Positions 20,128 through 21,917 of a stretch of DNA of 21,917 bases are shown piece by piece. A program made the translations under genes and the position numbers. The notes beneath the pieces were generated by a model. The model did no database searches and was not told the DNA's origin. It was given only the letters and a program-made list of their open reading frames with translations. Each line of letters begins with the position of its first letter. Position 1 is the stretch's first letter. Source of the DNA: a virus. Where the stretch lies: positions 1-21,917 of IMG/VR virus record IMGVR_UViG_3300031603_000033; one strand, written 5' to 3'.

Positions 20128-21917
20128 TTATGTGAAATAGGTGCAGGTTAGAATAACCCGTTCGCTTGCGGCAATGTTCTGAGTCGAGACTGCTCCAGAA
20201 AGTGTGAAATTTAGTGAATCCCCGCCAGTTCCTGCGTATCCCCCCGTAAGTCCCGCCGCGCTGTTAGTGTACCCCACGCTAAAAGTCGCATGAACTGCCC
20301 CTACGCTAAAAGGCAAGCCTCCCATGGTGCTAGCTGTTGAGGCGATGGCGCTAGTAGTTGCATCTAAAAGAACTGTAACTGACCTGCCAACCTTAGTATA
20401 AGTACCTGATGCGCTCATGTTCTCACCACCCGTAGTAGGAGTCCACGTCCCCTCCTCATAATCGTCCAGCTTATTCGCTGCTGCTGTACCGCCGAGGTAT
20501 ACGCCGCCTGATAGGTAAGCGTCTTTGAATCTTCGACCACCATTTCCAAGAGTAATAATGCCATCAGAACCACCCGCAGCGGCACTTGATGCGGGAACAA
20601 CGCTAGCGTCAAACATTGCGAGGTTTCCGGTTCCACTACCTATCGTTAGAGTTCCACCTCCAGTACCAATACTACCCACCGCAGCGCCGTCTTTGCGGAG
20701 GCTAACTATCTCACCGTCTGTGCCTGTTCTATTCAGCCATAAAGGGGTGTTACTTGCACGACTGATTGCCGCATATCCCGACACACCTATTGCAGTGCCT
20801 ACATTAGTGTTGCCTACACCAACAATAGCATCAGTAGTGCCAACCATCACGTTACCAGAGGAGTCAATGCGCATGCGTTCTGTATACGATGTTCCAGTGT
20901 TAAAGGTAATAGTAGGACTATCAAAAGCTAATTCTGAAGTTGGGTCACCGACATATTGATTTCTAATTGTTGCTGTTGTTTGGCCTTGGTCTGTGTAATC
21001 AAACATGAACCCTGTAGACCCATCCCCATTACCAAGACGTAAAGAACCTGATGCTACTCTTGCGTTGTTTGCCGCAGATAATACTGAGAATCCACTTGTG
21101 GTTATTCCTAAAGACGCGCTATCAATAACAGAAATATCACCATCAACAACCAAGCCATCAGCCGTTACAGTGCCGGTTACGTCTATACCTGTGGCGGTGG
21201 TGGCTAGTTTAAGTGCGCTATCATAGTAAAGCTCAACAGCGCCATCCGTGAGCATACGCGCCATGAATTCGGTAGAGCCTTTGTCAAACTCAATGTGTGC
21301 GCCATTAGTGCGGACTATTAAGTTGCCGCCACCAGTCTCTTCAATAATACTGTGGTTGCCTATGGAGGTATGGTGAATCGTTAAGTCATCACTATCACCA
21401 AAAGTAGCCCTATCACCATCACCCAACGCTATACCGCCGTTGGCTGTAATAGTGCCGGCGAATGTGGCGTTCTGTGAGGAGTCTAGGGTTAGGACATCTG
21501 CTGCGTTAGTCCTCAGTTTTAGATTGACAGGTGCATTTGTCCCGAGAATTAAATCCGTTGATACGTCACCACCAGAAAGGAAGGCATGTGTTTCAAACTG
21601 AAGCGTTCCATTGAACAGCGCAAGACCCGTAGCAGTAAGGGCGTTAAACGTGGGACTATCCGTAGTAGCAACACCTTGATTTAAAGCCTTCACAGACGCT
21701 ATAGCTGTTAACTCGGAGTCCATTAAGGCTCCGGCGGCTGTTACGTTAGCTGTGTCTGTTACGTCCGCTGAGGCTTCTATAGTGGCTAGCTTAGCTTGCT
21801 CTGCATCATCGAACGCATTAGTGTCCGCGTTAGCTTCATAGGCCACTTTAATGGAAGCATCATCTAAGTTCTTATTAACCACTGTCCAATCACCCACAAC
21901 TGTAGCACTGGCAATCT
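20128..21917 (-). CDS. Tail fibre protein, C-terminal 595 aa (5' end outside window)
   Basis: The frame stays open to the window edge with no convincing start, so the gene begins beyond 21917; the GTG at 21897 is internal. The N-terminal visible part (DAEQAKLATIEASADVTDTA) is typical of marine phage fibres. The middle is a series of beta-rich fibre repeats (TATGIDVTGTVTADGLVVDG, SPTITFNTGTSYTERMRIDS, NVMVGTTDA). Near the end is YLGGTAAANKLDDYEEGTWT, a common linker before the receptor-binding tip, followed by a beta-sandwich-like domain ending in ILTCTYFT. It should form a trimeric fibre recognising the host surface. No endosialidase-type chaperone or S74 peptidase motif is seen at the C-terminus. 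Confidence 0.88.
   Translation of the reverse strand, partial: IASATVVGDWTVVNKNLDDASIKVAYEANADTNAFDDAEQAKLATIEASADVTDTANVTAAGALMDSELTAIASVKALNQGVATTDSPTFNALTATGLALFNGTLQFETHAFLSGGDVSTDLILGTNAPVNLKLRTNAADVLTLDSSQNATFAGTITANGGIALGDGDRATFGDSDDLTIHHTSIGNHSIIEETGGGNLIVRTNGAHIEFDKGSTEFMARMLTDGAVELYYDSALKLATTATGIDVTGTVTADGLVVDGDISVIDSASLGITTSGFSVLSAANNARVASGSLRLGNGDGSTGFMFDYTDQGQTTATIRNQYVGDPTSELAFDSPTITFNTGTSYTERMRIDSSGNVMVGTTDAIVGVGNTNVGTAIGVSGYAAISRASNTPLWLNRTGTDGEIVSLRKDGAAVGSIGTGGGTLTIGSGTGNLAMFDASVVPASSAAAGGSDGIITLGNGGRRFKDAYLSGGVYLGGTAAANKLDDYEEGTWTPTTGGENMSASGTYTKVGRSVTVLLDATTSAIASTASTMGGLPFSVGAVHATFSVGYTNSAAGLTGGYAGTGGDSLNFTLSGAVSTQNIAASERVILTCTYFT

Noticed and set aside
1-21917. tRNA genes, integrase, attachment sites and insertion sequences
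   Set aside because: No cloverleaf-like T-loop/acceptor pattern, recombinase motif or terminal inverted repeats were noticed by eye; a tRNA or profile search would settle this.

Overview
This window looks like about half of the genome of a lytic, T7-type (podovirus-like) bacteriophage, probably marine. The evidence is a T7-like family A DNA polymerase, a gp2.5-type single-strand DNA-binding protein, a flap/5'-3' exonuclease, an adenosylcobalamin-dependent (class II) ribonucleotide reductase, tail-tube and nozzle proteins of the kind seen in marine podoviruses, and a GTA-type three-TM holin. No integrase, repressor, RNA polymerase, tRNA or CRISPR array was seen. The host cannot be named. A B12-dependent reductase and a GTA-type holin fit a heterotrophic proteobacterium able to obtain cobalamin, and class II reductases of this kind are known from roseobacter phages.

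The genes form two convergent blocks with almost no spare DNA; no stretch above 300 bases lacks a gene. The plus-strand block (1 to about 8640) carries accessory, replication and nucleotide-metabolism genes. In order these are: a partial gene, a BPSL0761-like small protein, a hexapeptide-repeat beta-helix protein, two small helical proteins, DNA polymerase, endonuclease VII-like nuclease, SSB, 5'-3' exonuclease, HNH nuclease, metallophosphoesterase, a 56-residue protein, class II ribonucleotide reductase, dATP/dGTP diphosphohydrolase-like protein, an 84-residue acidic protein and possibly a 40-residue membrane protein. The SSB gene has its own sigma70-like promoter and an intrinsic terminator, so it can act as a separate transcription unit inside this block.

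The minus-strand block (21917 down to 8617) carries virion and lysis genes. In order of transcription these are: tail fibre (5' end outside the window), an 81-residue conserved protein, a 53-residue membrane protein, a giant 1221-residue Ala/Glu-rich protein, a gp11-like tail tube protein, a gp12-like nozzle protein, a 77-residue fibre-like protein, three probable internal/ejection proteins (264, 404 and 751 residues), a coiled-coil/TM XhlA-like protein and the holin. Terminase, portal, capsid, primase-helicase and endolysin are not here and presumably lie outside the window.

Most gene junctions on both strands are ATGA or TAATG overlaps, which implies polycistronic mRNAs with translational coupling. 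The most unusual items are the giant Ala-rich predicted-helical protein with internal DNA repeats, the polymerase that lacks most of the T7 thioredoxin-binding loop, and the self-contained SSB transcription unit.
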